DNA from: Sipunculus nudus
Taxonomy: Eukaryota > Annelida > Sipuncula > Golfingiida > Sipunculidae
NCBI GenBank assembly: GCA_026874595.1
Contig: CM049307.1
Location: forward strand, 62,152,370 to 62,216,369
Reading direction: 5' to 3'
Length of the DNA stretch: 64,000 nt
The notes below the pieces were generated by a model. The model was not told the DNA's origin. It saw only the letters and a list, made by a program, of their open reading frames with translations, and did not search any database. The translations under genes and the position numbers were made by a program. Of the stretch, positions 32,453-46,189 are shown in pieces. Each line of letters opens with the position of its first letter. Position 1 is the first letter of the stretch.

Positions 32453-34109
32453 GGATACCTGGATACCTTCATTAGGCAAAAAAGTTATAATTGGATTTTG
32501 ATAAAGTGTTTTTGAGGGCAGGATTTATCACCAAATGAACAATCTATTTATAATTTTGAGGTAATCTGAATCACTAGGATATATTTTAAATTCAAGTGAT
32601 TATATATACCATTTGAAACGTGGCGATTCCTTTGTTCTAGGGTAGAGGCTGGAATATAACTTTGGCGAGAGATTATATGGGTTTATATTTCTGTTGATTT
32701 CAGTCAAAAATCCACTATAAGTATTCCTGATATCACGGCGACACTACAATTAGCCTGGTGACCTCTAATCATCTCAGGATTTTGCCTGTCATCTAACTCG
32801 GGCGAGATAATCTATTGGTAAGTAGTAATTGAGAGTTTTTAATAATTAAAAAAAACGCCGTGAGAAGTTAGTGCTGCGACACTAAAAGTAAACGGACGGA
32901 CAGACGGACAGGCGAACGAACCAAGGGCATACAATCATACGATCCGTCCAAGACGGGCTCGTATAATAAAAAAGTCTGATCGCTCTTATCAATGAGACCT
33001 TGCGCTAACAGCATTAAGAAGATTAAAATCATTATATCAAGGGTAAATATAATTTATTTTTTTCCTAATTTACACAAATTCATGAGAAGTGTTTTCATCT
33101 GGTGATAATTATAAAACACTGTCTGACGCATGTCGAAAAGTGTTTACCACTTCTTGGATAGGTTAAGAAACGTTGTACATGAAGAAGCTCACGAAAACGG
33201 TCACTGTCGACAAGTACTGTATACACTCCTCTAAATGTCGACCCCCATATATATACCTGTTAGGAGTTATATATAGTAAATGTCCTCTCTGAAATATGAA
33301 AGCACTCGACGGGAGCTATCTGGCTGCAACTGCCAAAACAGACGTCCCAGTACTGGGTCGTCCTCAAATGTATGCAGTTTATCAAATTGCTGTTTTACTT
33401 ATATTGCGTCCAACGTAAAAGATGTCGATAAGCCCACTCAAAAAAATTGTTCATACGAAGTATAGCCGCCTCCTATCTATCATCACCTTGTCTGAGAAAT
33501 GTTTTCTCCTTGTTTCTCTGCCTGGTCCATTAATAGAATTTTTAAAGTCGAGTATAATTAACAGAAAATTAATCAAACCTTGTTGTTCATACACACGACT
33601 TCAATAACAGCATCATGCACATTTCATGCACGCCGCAAAATTTCAAATTTTACTCGACTTTTGAATTTTAAATATTAAATTCGATCTTTCGATTCGTATT
33701 TTTGTCCCTATAGGCCATTTGAGAATTAATGTGATCTTTCAGCAGAATAAGACCGTAGAAACCAATACCAGACACAGATGTATATTGAGGTAAAATTAGG
33801 TATTTTTTTCACTAATAGACATGTTGGCATCTCGAGTGTTTGTTTTCATATATTTACACCAAGGTAAGACTTCACTGTATCTATCCGATGCTTGCTCGAT
33901 GCTTAATCTGTCTTGTTAAAAAACAGACCATAATGCTTGAAAAACATAGTTGTTATATAGCACATATTAAAAAATCCTACTGTAATCTTGGGATTTGCAT
34001 GGGCGTGGTCCAAAAAGCGTCATTCCGCTCTATGCTTTGCCGATATACTTCCCTTTCTCTATTTTGGAGACCTTCAAATGAAACATTCTAGCTGTTAATA
34101 AGGCACAAC

Positions 34110-35290
34110 CCGTAACCGATAGACCTAGAAACATCTAATGCTACATCAAGGGAGGTCTTATAGGGGAATCTCCTTAGAAACTTGAAATAAGGTCATTGCG
34201 AACTACGGGCCGAAGACATAATTTGAGCAACCAGCGAGTCAGACAGGACACAAATTATATCCATTTGGTCTAGAATCTAGTAACATGTCTTTCAGGGAGG
34301 TCTATAGAAAATCTCGAGGACCTGAAATTAGGTTACTGCGACCTCTATCATACGAGCTATGAGTCTCCTAATTGCCCCCAGAATAATTTTAAAAGTTTAT
34401 ACAAAAGCTCCAGTATCTGAATAACTAATGCATTGATTGCCATGATTTTTTCCATGTGTATTGATCTTGGAATGTTTCATCAGTTCCTGTATTTTTTCCC
34501 GAATTTTTAATGCGTTTTCCTTTATTTTTTTACACCTAGAATCTTCTAACGCAACAAGTAGGGAGATTATGGGGAAATCTCCTTGGAAACCAGAAACTAG
34601 GTCATGGTTACTTTTATTCTGTGAGCGACTGGCCAAAAATAAGATTATGAGAACCTAAAAAGTCAGGCATTGCACAAATTGCATCAGCTAGCCCTAGAAT
34701 CTTCTAACGCAAATCTCCAAAAACTTGAAACCAGGTCTTTTCTGACCTATGTTCTGCGAACTACTTGCCGAAAACATGATATTTGGTACCAAGACAGTCA
34801 AACCGGGTACACATTGTATCCATTTTGCCTAGAATCTTCTAACATGACCTTCAGGCATGTCCTAGGTAAATCTTCGTGGAAACCTGAAATACGGTCATGG
34901 TGACCTATATTTTGCGAGCAACTGGCCAAAAATATGATTATGAGCATCTGGTCCAGACAGTCAGACACTGCAGGGCACGAATTGTATCTGTTAGGCCTCG
35001 AATCTTCTAACGCAAAACCTGGGAGGTTCCGGGCATAGCTCCTTGGAAACCTAAAACTATGTCATGGTGACATATATTCTGCGAGCAACTGACAAAAGAA
35101 AGGAAATTATTTGAGTACCCTGAAATCAGATACACACATATTGTAGCAGTTGGACGTAGAAACTTCTAACTTAGCATCTAGGGAGTTCCTCATAAATTCT
35201 TCTTGCTCTAAATACGGTTGCTGTAACTATTTGCGAAGGATATTGGCAAAATGTATAGTTTTGAGCACTTTGGGAGTCATTTTACACATT
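34110..35290 (+). repeat. Diverged tandem array of about 150-bp units
   Basis: The phrase CCTAGAATCTTCTAACGCAA, or a diverged form, recurs at about 34126, 34267, 34537, 34691, 34829, 34996 and 35155. Each is followed by a block like GGGAAATCTCCTTGGAAACC, then GGTCATGGTGACCTATATTC and GCGAGCAACTGGCCAAAA. Units are 140-170 bp and strongly diverged, so the array is old. One unit between 34390 and 34530 is barely recognisable. Confidence 0.8.
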
Positions 35291-35799
35291 GTTCGGGGTT
35301 CCTTGTATTCAGCTGATGAGAGTATATAGCAGAGGTATTAAGCGCAGCGATATGGATTAAGAGGATGTTTGGGCATTTTTTGGCGATGGTTTGTACAACT
35401 ATGAGAAGCTAATTACTGTAATTTAAATAGAATTCACGACCACAATTATTGGACGTTTGGAGATGCAGTTTATTAAGTCATAGAAAGTGTTACAAACATA
35501 AAAAGGAACACGGTATTCACAATATAATAATAACAACAAAACATGCCTGTACGATTAATAAACATTCATGTGTAAGGTATATATATATATTTCATCCTAT
35601 TCCATAAATATGCTATTCATGTTTGAGTTAAGACTTAAAACGAGTAAAAGAATACATGTACATTTAAAATATATAAAAAAATCCGTGATATTCTTCCGGA
35701 ACAAAATTGTACGCCTCTTGGCCCAGCAGAATGAAAGCGAGTAAACAATAATTTTGGTTAATTTCTCTCAAGGATGGGCGTTGTACTAAATATCAGTCC

Positions 35800-36215
35800 G
35801 AATAATTTGCCTGGCCATTCTGATATACCGTAACCAATGTGTGCCATCACTCCAAGATTTCTGCATTTTTAAACATTCTAATGGGCCCTAATAATGCCCA
35901 TGGGCTGAGAAGGGTGACCGTGCACTCCCTCTGGGATTTTACGAGTTAGGTATTTTTAGATCACCAAGTATGTCCAATTAATGATTTAAGATGTTAACAT
36001 TGATTAATTTGAGATACACTACCCTTTTAGGCCATTTCAAGACAACCGCGTCATTACACACGGCACCCGTGTACAGGTAGCCTTGAAAAGGAGGTAGAGG
36101 TATGTAAATGCTTATAGATCGCTTAATATAGGTCATAATTACATCAAATAAATGGTATTGTATTCGCATATAGTAATAGTAATATAGGAAAGGTCACTGA
36201 CAAAAATGATAAAAA
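35800..36215 (-). repeat. Inverted repeat pair R2, left member
   Basis: Reverse complement of about 40405-40860. Shared blocks: CACTACCCTTTTAGGCCATTT, ACAACCGCGTC, CACGGCACC, GTGTACAGGTAGCCTTG and TGTCCAATTAATGA. The outer half shares GCCCATGGGCT and the block around GTGCACGG. By eye about 75-80% identical. Confidence 0.7.
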
Positions 36216-39200
36216 TGTATAATATATATATATATTTGTTGATTAAGCAATTAATTACGATATTTATAAACTATTCTGAAAGAATATTAAATTTAACAGC
36301 GTACTTATAACTTTCCCAATAGTAGTTTTTCTCGAGATGATGTTGACATTTCTGAATTGAAGTGCATAAATACATTAGTGTCTGACACTCTTAGGTAACC
36401 TGTTTAATAAAATTATAAATATTTGACAATATACACATTCAATGAAGGACCCGCCATTAAGTCTATTGTATAGCACCATCTGTATATAAAATGAATGTGG
36501 TGTCCCATGTTTCTCTCCAGATGCACTTGATTTTCACTGTGATGCTTCCCTATAATACTATAAAGAGTTATTCTTCTGAACCTAAAGGTGTTTATTCGGT
36601 TTATTAAGTCCTCTTTTGATCCATTTTTGAACACAATAATCATAAAATAATCATATAAAGATTCTAATAGATTGCAAACCAATCCGTTTTATGCTTGTAC
36701 ATCTGAAATATGTGATGTATTTGTCCACAAAATGGAAGACCAAATATTAACAAAATAATTTACTAACACTGGATGTAAGAGCTCCGTGCATTAGACCCGT
36801 AAAGTACTGTGACCATATCAAAAAGAGTAAGAACAGGAAGGCATATATATACAACAGTTTCAAGTTTCAATTATATATAAAAAATTATTAATTATGGCTT
36901 ATGCAGCTTCATAACATTATTTGTTGGCTATTTTTTGTATGTATTTATTAATTTGTTTTTCATGTTTTTGTGAATATTTTTTATAAAGGTTTCTTTTCAA
37001 TGCGATCATAATGGAAGAATATGGTATAGGAGTATTAAGAACAGCACAAAAGCAGAGGAGTGGAGGTTTCACAGTGACAGTACCATTCTTTGAAGAGGAT
37101 CGTTTATCTGAGCTATTCATTGGGAAGTTTCAAATTTAAAAACATACGTATCATTTTTTATTGTTAAGATTAAGAAAATTGACGGAGTAAACATAGAGAT
37201 CTATTTAATATGAAACAATCAGAGGCTATGGATTCTAAGCAGGAATGGACAAAGACTGTGCCCTTATTCCGGACGCAGTGGCGGCCATTCACGGATATAT
37301 CATTTTAGACTAATACTAATGATACAGTCTCTAACATGTGCGTCGAAGTGTATCTTATTTGTTTGTTTTATATAGTTTATTTAATTATAGGTTTTTTAAT
37401 TTATTTCGGTACATACATCTGTAAAATATAACTCAACTCAGCTTCTGTGAAATGGTGTTGTAGATATAAAATTCGCATGCGAGTTCACATGTTTATGATG
37501 GCACAATTTCTTAAAAGAAATGGTTTAATATATTTTCACCCATGAAAATTCAAGAGGATTCAGCCCCTAGCTCCCATGTTAGTCTTCAATTATTTCGTTA
37601 TTTATGATAAGGCTTTCTGAAATTTCAGTGCTTACTTCTGAAATTATGAAAACGGAAGACTATTGATATTATATATTGCCCAAGATAGGGTAAGAAAAGT
37701 CAGTCATTTGCGTTTATACACAAGACATATTTTAGGGCCTTTAACAGCAGAAATATTCCAGATGAATGGCAGAGTTGTTATTGGAATAATGTTGGGACAA
37801 TAAAATGTCTGCTAACGAGTTGGTAAAATATCCTTATGCTTAAAAATACAAATAAGTGTGAGCCTGACACAAATTAATTCCGCCCAATTAATCATATATG
37901 CATCCATCTTCCTATGCCAGTCCCCAAAACACGTGTTTTTTTAAGAAGAATCAATAAAATTTCCGTGCTTACTTCTGGAAAATCACCGACCATGCATTGT
38001 ATCGTCAAGTTAATGAAAATGGAGAGGTCGAGGTAATGGAAGTCCCATTTTCGAAGTAAATGCTCAAGCATTCAAGGCAATGTATACAAACAGGAAATTA
38101 AAGCCTAGCATAATTAATTTATTCCATTCGAATGGCAGGAGTCATTGTTGAGAATCCGCTTCTTACTTTATACTGTATAATTAAATATTATGTAAAGGAA
38201 AGGTCATATAAAAAATGCTAATGTTTCTTTATAATCCCTACATATATATCCGCTAATATACATGTATACACAATGGCTACTGGTGCGTACTCAGTCTTAC
38301 TTTGTAAGATCCTCTCCTGAAGTATCATTTAGAAAATTACAATTTTTTATTCAAAATATTATTCAATGCTGATAAAATTACTCAAATCAAATAAGGTGAA
38401 TCCTGTGTAATAACACAACCCTTGGTACTGACCAAAAAAGGTGTTAATAGGAAGAGGGTGGTCTTAATAGAAGGGTGGTCCTATTAGGCAAATGTTCTCC
38501 CATACAGGTTCCACTGTGACACATTCGGTATCTTCCAGGTTGTAATACAGAAAAATGTGACCAACAGGTCAAGATATTCTTATTCAATGCACACACGCTT
38601 CGACATTTTATGTTTTTTCATTGGAAATTAAACCTTTTCTAGGTATTAAGATAGGCTTTCTACGTTGTAGTACTGGCAGCTCTAATGCTGCATTTGGTCT
38701 CAGCTCGATCCATGTACCAGATTGGTGGTGTCACAGTGGTCCATGGCTGACCCACACTTTCTTCCGTGGTATTAAAAGTATTTTTTATAAGAGTCACCAT
38801 ATTTTACTTGAATGACGTTTGCTCTCAAGTGGTTATTTACCTTCTTCTCCATGTCATGTCTAGTATATGTCTTTATTTTACGTCCGCTAGAAATGATACG
38901 TTTTGACCGCCGTTTGTAACTATCTATTTTATTATTAGAAGAAACCAGGATAAATATAAAATGATTATGTTTGATGGAATATTCTATATTAAGAGATAAG
39001 GCAATAATTTTTTTGTCCCGGGAGAGGGAGAGACCGTATAGTCATTTAATAGTACTAAGGGAAAAGTGCATATTTCCGAACATGAAGAAGGTTTATCCCG
39101 CTCGCATGCACAGTTGTGACTTTTTTTTAGCCGCTTGTGTTCTGGCAGTCTGTACACACCTGTACTACAAGCATCAAGTTGGTGAAGCGTGAACCATTAC

Positions 39201-40404
39201 TCTCAGCTTGAATTAATATAGTTCACACACACCAAATTTCGACCAAAATCCTACCATCACTGGTGATCCTGGTTATTGGAAAAGGTATGATTTGTCTGAG
39301 TTCATTTTAGTGTTATTTATATACGCTTTACTGAATTTAGGCTTTAAAATAGTAAACGAAAAGGCAAGATATGAGCAATACAGCCAGGCGCTTCGATATT
39401 AGATATTGCGTAATGTACATGTATGACCCCATTTTGAAATTGGCCCCCGGAAAACAAAGTATAATAGAAATGTTTTACAAAGTATTGAACTTTTACATTA
39501 TTGATCCACAGGAAAATAAAATTTGTGACCCAAAAAGATGGTCACAAGAAAACATTCAGATCACCGAACTAGCAAAAGCAAAACTAGCAAAAGTAGACTT
39601 CCTCCCATCACATAATGTAACAAACAGATATATTTACTATTTCTCATAAATAAAAATGAAACAGGAACTGGAATATGTTGCTTGGTCATAATATATATTT
39701 TTAATAACAACAACATAAAAAAATAACTACAAAAACGGACAACAGCAAAAATAAAATAAAACAATTAAGCAGTAGAAGCCGTAATCAATAATTATGCATG
39801 ATAATTGAAACTTGTTACCTTGTCTGAAAATCGTGGTGTGACACTATTCCTTAATACTTACTTGACATGGTCTGATGTACTGGGCCTAGACTTTTCAAGA
39901 ATCACAAAGTAATTGAATTATCTAGTTACCAGGTCTTCCTTCTTAAGGACAAAAACGTTTTCATAAGGAATCACATACAGAAACTTGGTGTTTGTTCTAG
40001 GAGAAAGCTTTATATCAGTATATACTTATACATTCAAGGTGATCTGAGAGAAAGTGACTACTGGTGTTTTCACACTTATGGTTTATTTGGGAAGCGTCAC
40101 GGAGAGGTACATCGAGAGAGGAACACAGAACACCTCATACACGTTTTAGAAAAGGGTACATACTATAAAACAGAATTAACATCTTCATTTATATTCATAA
40201 TTTTATTTTTAAAAAAAGTGTTTTCAGTATTGACAAGGACTAATGTATTCATAAATTAGTACTTCAGAAATATAACAATATCTTGAGAAACATCAACAAC
40301 GAAAAGTTTAAAAAAAATCAATGAAATTCAACAATTCTTAAGGATGTTTTATTTATATCGTAATTAATTGCTTAATCAATAAAAACATAAAATACATTTA
40401 TTTG
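36216..40404. other. No supported gene (4.2 kb)
   Basis: AT-rich, short random open frames on both strands. The 92-codon frame at 39371-39649 has no recognisable motif. At 38430-38490 the phrase GGTGGTCTTAATAGAAGGG with a partly repeated partner resembles the inner ends of pogo-type MITEs, but no clear inverted repeat was found. Confidence 0.6.
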
Positions 40405-40860
40405 ATTACTTTTGTCAGTGACTTTTTCCCGATTGTTGGCATATACAATACAATTTTTTTTATATGAAAATGTCAAATATTAAGCGAGCTTAAAGAATTT
40501 ACATACCCCTACCCCCTTAACAAGGCTACCTGTCCGCTGGTGCCGTGCGTTAAGACGCGGTTGTCTTTAAATGGCCTAAAAGGGTAGTGTATTTAAAAAT
40601 AATCTATGTTTAAATCTTAATTCATTAATTGGACATACTTGGGCATCTAAAAATATCTATGTCAATAAATCCAAAAGGGGTTGCACGGTTACCCTTCCTA
40701 GCCCATGGGCTATTAGAACTGGCCATCAAGGCCATTTGTATTAGTGCTAATGCTGTTTTAGACAAATCAGACGTCACCGTCAAGCCTGTTCTTGTGCCTT
40801 TGGAAACTCCTGGACCCCGAGCCCTCATATAGAATATTCCACTTCTGTTTATAAGGTAAC
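40405..40860 (+). repeat. Inverted repeat pair R2, right member
   Basis: Partner of 35800-36215. An open frame of 67 codons (40629-40832) crosses it but is broken in the left member. The two members are 4.2 kb apart in opposite orientation and could form a long hairpin in RNA. Confidence 0.7.
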
Positions 40861-42637
40861 ACCCAAGGAAAAAAAATGTTCCGAATTAACAAGCAATTAT
40901 TTGGGCCTTATTGGCGGCTCCATGCAAGCACAAGCCGGCCCATTTTGAGTCCTATTGATGAAAGCTACAGATATGCAAGCTAACATAAAAGCCAAAAAGG
41001 GGTTTCTTCATTCACAAGCATTTTCTTGTGTTATATACGGAAACCTCCTGACGGGTCCGGTCCGCTTTAGCCCCTTTTGGTCACTCTTCATGACAAATTT
41101 TTATATTTACGCTTTGCAAGAGACATTATGACGGTTGCATTTACAAGCATTTTCTGTGCCCTATTGAACACTTCTGAGCTAATATACAATTTGAATGAGA
41201 TTGATACTTTTAAACATTTTATTTGGCCCTGGAGGAAATTCCTGGCCCCTCGGGTCAATCCCGCTGACAAACTCCATATGCATGCTTCTCGTGTATGACA
41301 AACGAGACTAGCATTTTCGAGCATCGATTCTGCCCTTTACGACACATCCGGTCGTCCGGGGCCCTCTCATTATCTCCCAACTAAAATTTGTATCAGCTAG
41401 GCTAAAAACTAAATGAGACTTCCTAATTTTTCTAACACATTATTCTCTCTTTAGATCCCGGTGCGGTTTACCGGCTGCCCCCCCCCCCCCCCCCCCATAG
41501 GGTCTGCATGGAGTGAATGATCAACGACTTGGGGGAAGAAATCCTAACAATAGGAACAATAAATGACTGAATGAAGCAACAATCCAACACATTGCATATT
41601 GTTATAAAGCAATAATAAGAAAAGTCATACGCAAGACATACAATAAGCATTACACATATGATCTCATAGCCACTGAGCGGACATGTAAATAAACCATGAA
41701 ATCTCCCTGGAAACAACAGATTTGCTCACATTTGGCATGTACCTTTCTTTTCGTTACTGCTTAAAAATTTATTTGATCAAGTATGTTAATGCATTAATAT
41801 AAAGTATGCAGACCAGTGTCATATATGTTTGTATAGATTTCATACAAATGCTATACACCAATATTTTGCACATAAATCATCAGCGTTTCATACAATAGCA
41901 GCTGCGGCCCTTTATTTATTTTTTTGCCTAAGAATTTTTCGTACATTCGTGTATTTACAGAAATTTAGGTATATAAATAATATTGTTCAATTTAGTTTGG
42001 TTAGATTGAAAAATATTTAAAACGGTTGGCTACTAGAGCACAGTTTTTCATATATGGATCTTATTATTTTCACACTTTAGTCAAGCCAACTTGTTTATGT
42101 AACGTCTATTATGGTAATGTTAAAGGATAGCAAATCACCTATTAGGCATGTTGAATTAACATGAAAAATAGCTTCTTCCCTTTAGAATAAATCTGACCCT
42201 AAAAAATATCGCCTTAAAACCGTTTGTTAAGTCCTGTAAACGAATGTTAAAAACAGTGGCCCGGCGTGATCACTGGTGTCAACATCAATACAGCGCATGG
42301 GGCAGTGTGCATCGCGGAGCCATAACACGTGTCAATCAGGGATGCCCTGACTGACTTGGCCCAAAAATCTTATACATGTTCCCGTTGGCTGAAACACTGC
42401 GTTTTGCGGCTCACAATCTGACCTCCGGTCACGCTGAATTGTTAGGGTAAACATACAAACGTGGACTATGTTTACCAAGGAGTCTTACGCGAGGTACTGA
42501 GGCTGTGTGCTGGGTTGGTTTGCTGGGAAACTTTCGTATAAAGCAAAACTGAACTGATAGTGTGAAAGAATAGGCACAATAACGCTCCTGATTATGTTCT
42601 TTTACCAACCTCACCTCAACCGATCTCATATTTCAAA
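40861..42637. other. No supported gene; poly-C at 41478-41496
   Basis: Only short frames without recognisable motifs; a 19-base C run lies at 41478-41496. Confidence 0.6.
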
Positions 42638-42994
42638 CCGGATTCCAGCAGCGTACCTAGCCTCTTTGCCGCCCGGGGCGGTGTTAAAAATTGCCGCCCC
42701 TCTAACAAAACATTACAAAACTGGATAATATAGAAACATATCATGTCAAATGTCCTTGTTATAGGCTTGTATTTGACAACAACACAGTTATATGGATGAA
42801 TTTACTGCCACTTGTTCAAACAAGCATATTTTATTATGAAGTGAACAGAAAGGAATAAAACAAATAAATTGTTATTAACAAAAATTACACTGGAGGATAC
42901 ACATGTAATGTTGGAAATTTATCTCTCTTCATTCATATAAACACAATTCATGATTACTTTATACTCACCATGGGAAAAAAACTTTTATTTGGTG

Positions 42995-43145
42995 AGTGTT
43001 ATTTCATTCTCAACACATACAAATACCTTGTCACATCTATATTTCCACCTCTTGTTATCGCATATGACAGCAGGTATACCTAATAGAGCTATTGAGATAT
43101 ATATGGTACTGCAGCATGCAAGGCATGCTTAGTCTTTACAAAAAA
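42995..43145 (+). repeat. Third copy of a duplicon segment inside the hAT-like element
   Basis: TTGTTATCGCATATGACAG, ACCTTGTCACATCTATA and GGTACTGCAGCATGCAAG match 297-425 and 5705-5833 (about 80-85% by eye). So part of the duplicon came from, or was captured by, this element family. Confidence 0.75.
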
Positions 43146-43919
43146 CCGCGTAATTTCATTAGTTATAGGCCTATATATGTAGACAGTGCACGTTTAATAT
43201 TTTCACTTAAAAAAATCCAATGTTTGGTCAAACTGTTTTATTAAAATATCCTTAACGATAAAAGCATACTTTGATTCAAGGCTACATCACATTCATTTTA
43301 GAATTATAATGATTATGCACTTTGTGAGGTTTTATTTATGAACATATGACTATTTGTTATTCAATAAAATATTTAAATAAATTTCAAGTAATCATGATAT
43401 CATTTAAATATTTATTATAATTTAACTATTATTATTTGTCACAACATACAATTGTCTGTAGGTATTGGACCATTAAACTGTTAGTAACAGAAATAACAGT
43501 ACAGGTAAATATATCTTTATTTAAGTTTGAACTCTAAATGATAAAACTGATACTTAATACGTAACCTGAAAATGTGGCTTAGCGGCCAGGGGGATTCATA
43601 AGAGAATTATATTTTAAAGATAAAGTAACTCCTACATAGGTCTGGATGTTTATTGTTTTTATTCACGTTACATAAAAAAATCATGTAGGTCATATTGGTT
43701 AATCAAAAGACATAGGCATTTGGGTAGTACTCATTATATACACCATAGTGTAAACACGATAGTGTAAACGAGACTGCATGATGTAAGAGTATGGAGAATC
43801 ATGGAAAAAAGACATTTCAGGTTGTTTCAGACTGTTAAATATCATGGAATTTCGGGAATTCAGGGGTTCAAGAAATGAAATTCTTCATACTTTATACAAA
43901 TCTTACAAGGAATAACTAC

Positions 43920-44790
43920 AGATATGTATTTCTATTTGCTTCTGCAAACAATTTGGTTGGTTTCTCTGCACAGTTTATAATCCCGAACTTCTTGAAAATG
44001 GGACAAAAAGGCCAAATTTTTAATTTTTTAGGGACTCCTTATGCCACTCATTATACTAATTGCCCGAAAGCCGTTCCCCTAAAATGTACAATTTATTTGC
44101 TAATCATTTTGTAGGTTCCACTGTTCAGTTTATAATCCCTGGAAAATTGAAAATGGGACAAAATGGCCAAAACTGTACTTTTTGAGGAACTCCTTATGCC
44201 ACTCATTATACTTTATCCCAGAAATGCCGCCCCCCTTATTGTGTAAATCGTTCCCTTATCATTTTGTAGGTTCCAGTGTCAAGTTTATAATCCTAAAAAT
44301 ATTTGAAAATGGGACAAAAAGGCAAAATTTGTACTTTTTAAGATATTCATTGTCACTTATGATATTAATTCACCGAAATGCCGCCCCCTAATTGTGCAAA
44401 TCGTTCGCTAATCATTTTGTAGGTTCCACCGTCAAGTTTATAATCCCTGGAATATTGAAAATGGGACAAAAAGGTCAAATTTGTATTTTTTAGGAACTCC
44501 TTATGCCACTTATTATACTAAATCCCTGAAATGCCGCCCAAGAAAATTTGCAAATCGTTCGTAATCTTTTTGTAGGTTCAACTGCCCTGTTTATAATCCT
44601 TAAAATACTTGAAATGGGAAAAAAGGACAAATTTGTTCTTTTTGAGGAATTCCTTATCTCACTCATCATATAAATTCACCGAAATGCCGCCCCCTAATTG
44701 TTCAAATCGTTCGCTAATCATTTTGTAGGTTCAACTGTCCAGTTTATAATCCTTAAAAAAACTTGAAATGGGACAAAATCCCCCCGAAAT
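43920..44790 (+). repeat. 154-bp tandem array within the hAT-like element
   Basis: The phrase AAAATGGGACAAAAAGG recurs at about 44000, 44155, 44311, 44463, 44615 and 44770. Each unit also holds TCATTTTGTAGGTTCCAC, GTTTATAATCC, GGAACTCCTTATGCCACT and ATGCCGCCCC. The GCCGCCCC motif of the units is also present at both ends of the element. Confidence 0.9.
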
Positions 44791-44865
44791 GCCGCCCCCC
44801 AAAAATGTGCCGCCCGGGGCGGAACGCCCCTGCCGCCCCCCCTTAGGAACGCCACTGCCGGATAC

Positions 44866-46185
44866 AGATAACTGCGCCCGCGCCCCAGGCAAACCTTCGT
44901 AATTTACATACATACTTGCTGTATAAGCCAATATATGCAACACGTGCACAGAGGCCTAGATGGGTCTCGATAGTGTAATACAACTTGAAATGCCTGGTTC
45001 GTATATCGGTGCCCGGTTTTTTTAATGCCATGTGACCCGGCCCGAGTTATATCAGCCACGCATGTCTGTTTCAGGGTGCATGAGTGCATTAGGGTTAAAC
45101 GCGCCGAGGCCCGGGGTGAAATCGACAAAGTACAATCAAAATGAATTGGACACCACGTTTTCAGGTGACGTCAGGTATCTTGCATATTGTGGTTGTCTTT
45201 ATAGCCGCGGGGTTAAATTTTATGATTTTCACGTTTTCATTGTTTCGCCAGGTTTCATCATTGCGACCTTACTAAACATTAAAATACAAAAATATACACT
45301 ATATTGTACAAATTATTAATTAGTTACACAAAATCTTAACAGTTAGATGACGACCCCAGAGTAACATCGAACAGAGGTAATTCTTGTCTTGTTTTTCACA
45401 AATAATACACTAATAGTATAATAATACTGGTATTAATAAAAATATTTGATTTATGGATAAATTTTAAAATCTGTTATAATTCATTATATTGATCTGTTTG
45501 CGTTTCGACTTTAGATAATAGAGGAAAGAATAATGTATTCATATGAGATGCAAGTGAAGCAATAATCTAATTGTTTGTGTTTGTGATATAATATTATCGC
45601 ACTATTAAAGGGACCTATTCACATACTAGATATGGCCTTTGTACATGAAATATATCGTTCTCATCTTAAAAATTAAGGTATCTGCCAATATTAATATTCT
45701 CTCATGTTCTGTCAGTCTGTCCATGTGCACAATCTTTAAATATTATGTGAAAAGAGGTTTCTTTTTCACTGGACTCGAGATGGACTCGGCCTGATTTCTC
45801 GAGACCTTACATCCGAGTCCGAGTACAAATCCGAGTCCAAGACCCTCGAGTCCAAGTCAGAGTCCTTGAAAAAATGGACTCGAGTCTTACACCAATGAAT
45901 ATATTTAAAGGGTCCAACCGGTATTGTTTCTGTGTTTCTTCTTTCATATTTTTCTCCTTGTTGGGGAGTGGTCGCCCATTCTCAAGATCGGACGTCTGTT
46001 CATACAGTCTAGATTGTGTGTGGATTGTATTTACTCACACACAGAACCATAATAACATATAAAACAAGGTGAACTGGAGATAGTTAGTCCGTACACAGGG
46101 ATGGTTTTGCTGTGAACATTTTGTATTCAGTCAACATACACTAAAAGCGTGTGAGAATACATATTTTATTACGAAATGTGTGTAA
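44866..46185. other. No supported gene; GAGTCC-rich patch at 45770-45890
   Basis: A patch of repeated GAGTCC and ACTCGAG words (45770-45890) has a short relative at 58430-58465 (CTTGGACTCGAGATGGAC, then CGGCCTGATTTT). It may be a fragment of an interspersed repeat. Otherwise nothing. Confidence 0.5.
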
Positions 46186-46189
46186 TTTA

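Larger units (their letters stand above)
42646..44857. mobile_element. Non-autonomous hAT-like element
   Basis: The ends CAGCAGCGTACCTAG (from 42646) and CTTAGGAACGCCACTG (to 44857) are imperfect inverted repeats starting CAG. The bordering 8-bp sequences CCGGATTC (42638-42645) and CCGGATAC (44858-44865) agree at 7 of 8 positions, the target-duplication length of hAT elements. Subterminal GCCGCCCGGGGCGG occurs at both ends. No transposase frame exists in the 2.2 kb. The inside holds a 154-bp tandem array and a segment related to the duplicons at 290-440. Confidence 0.75.

Noticed and set aside
39371-39649. 92-codon frame on the plus strand as a small gene
   Set aside because: No recognisable motif, codon pattern or splice context; frames of this length occur by chance in 64 kb.
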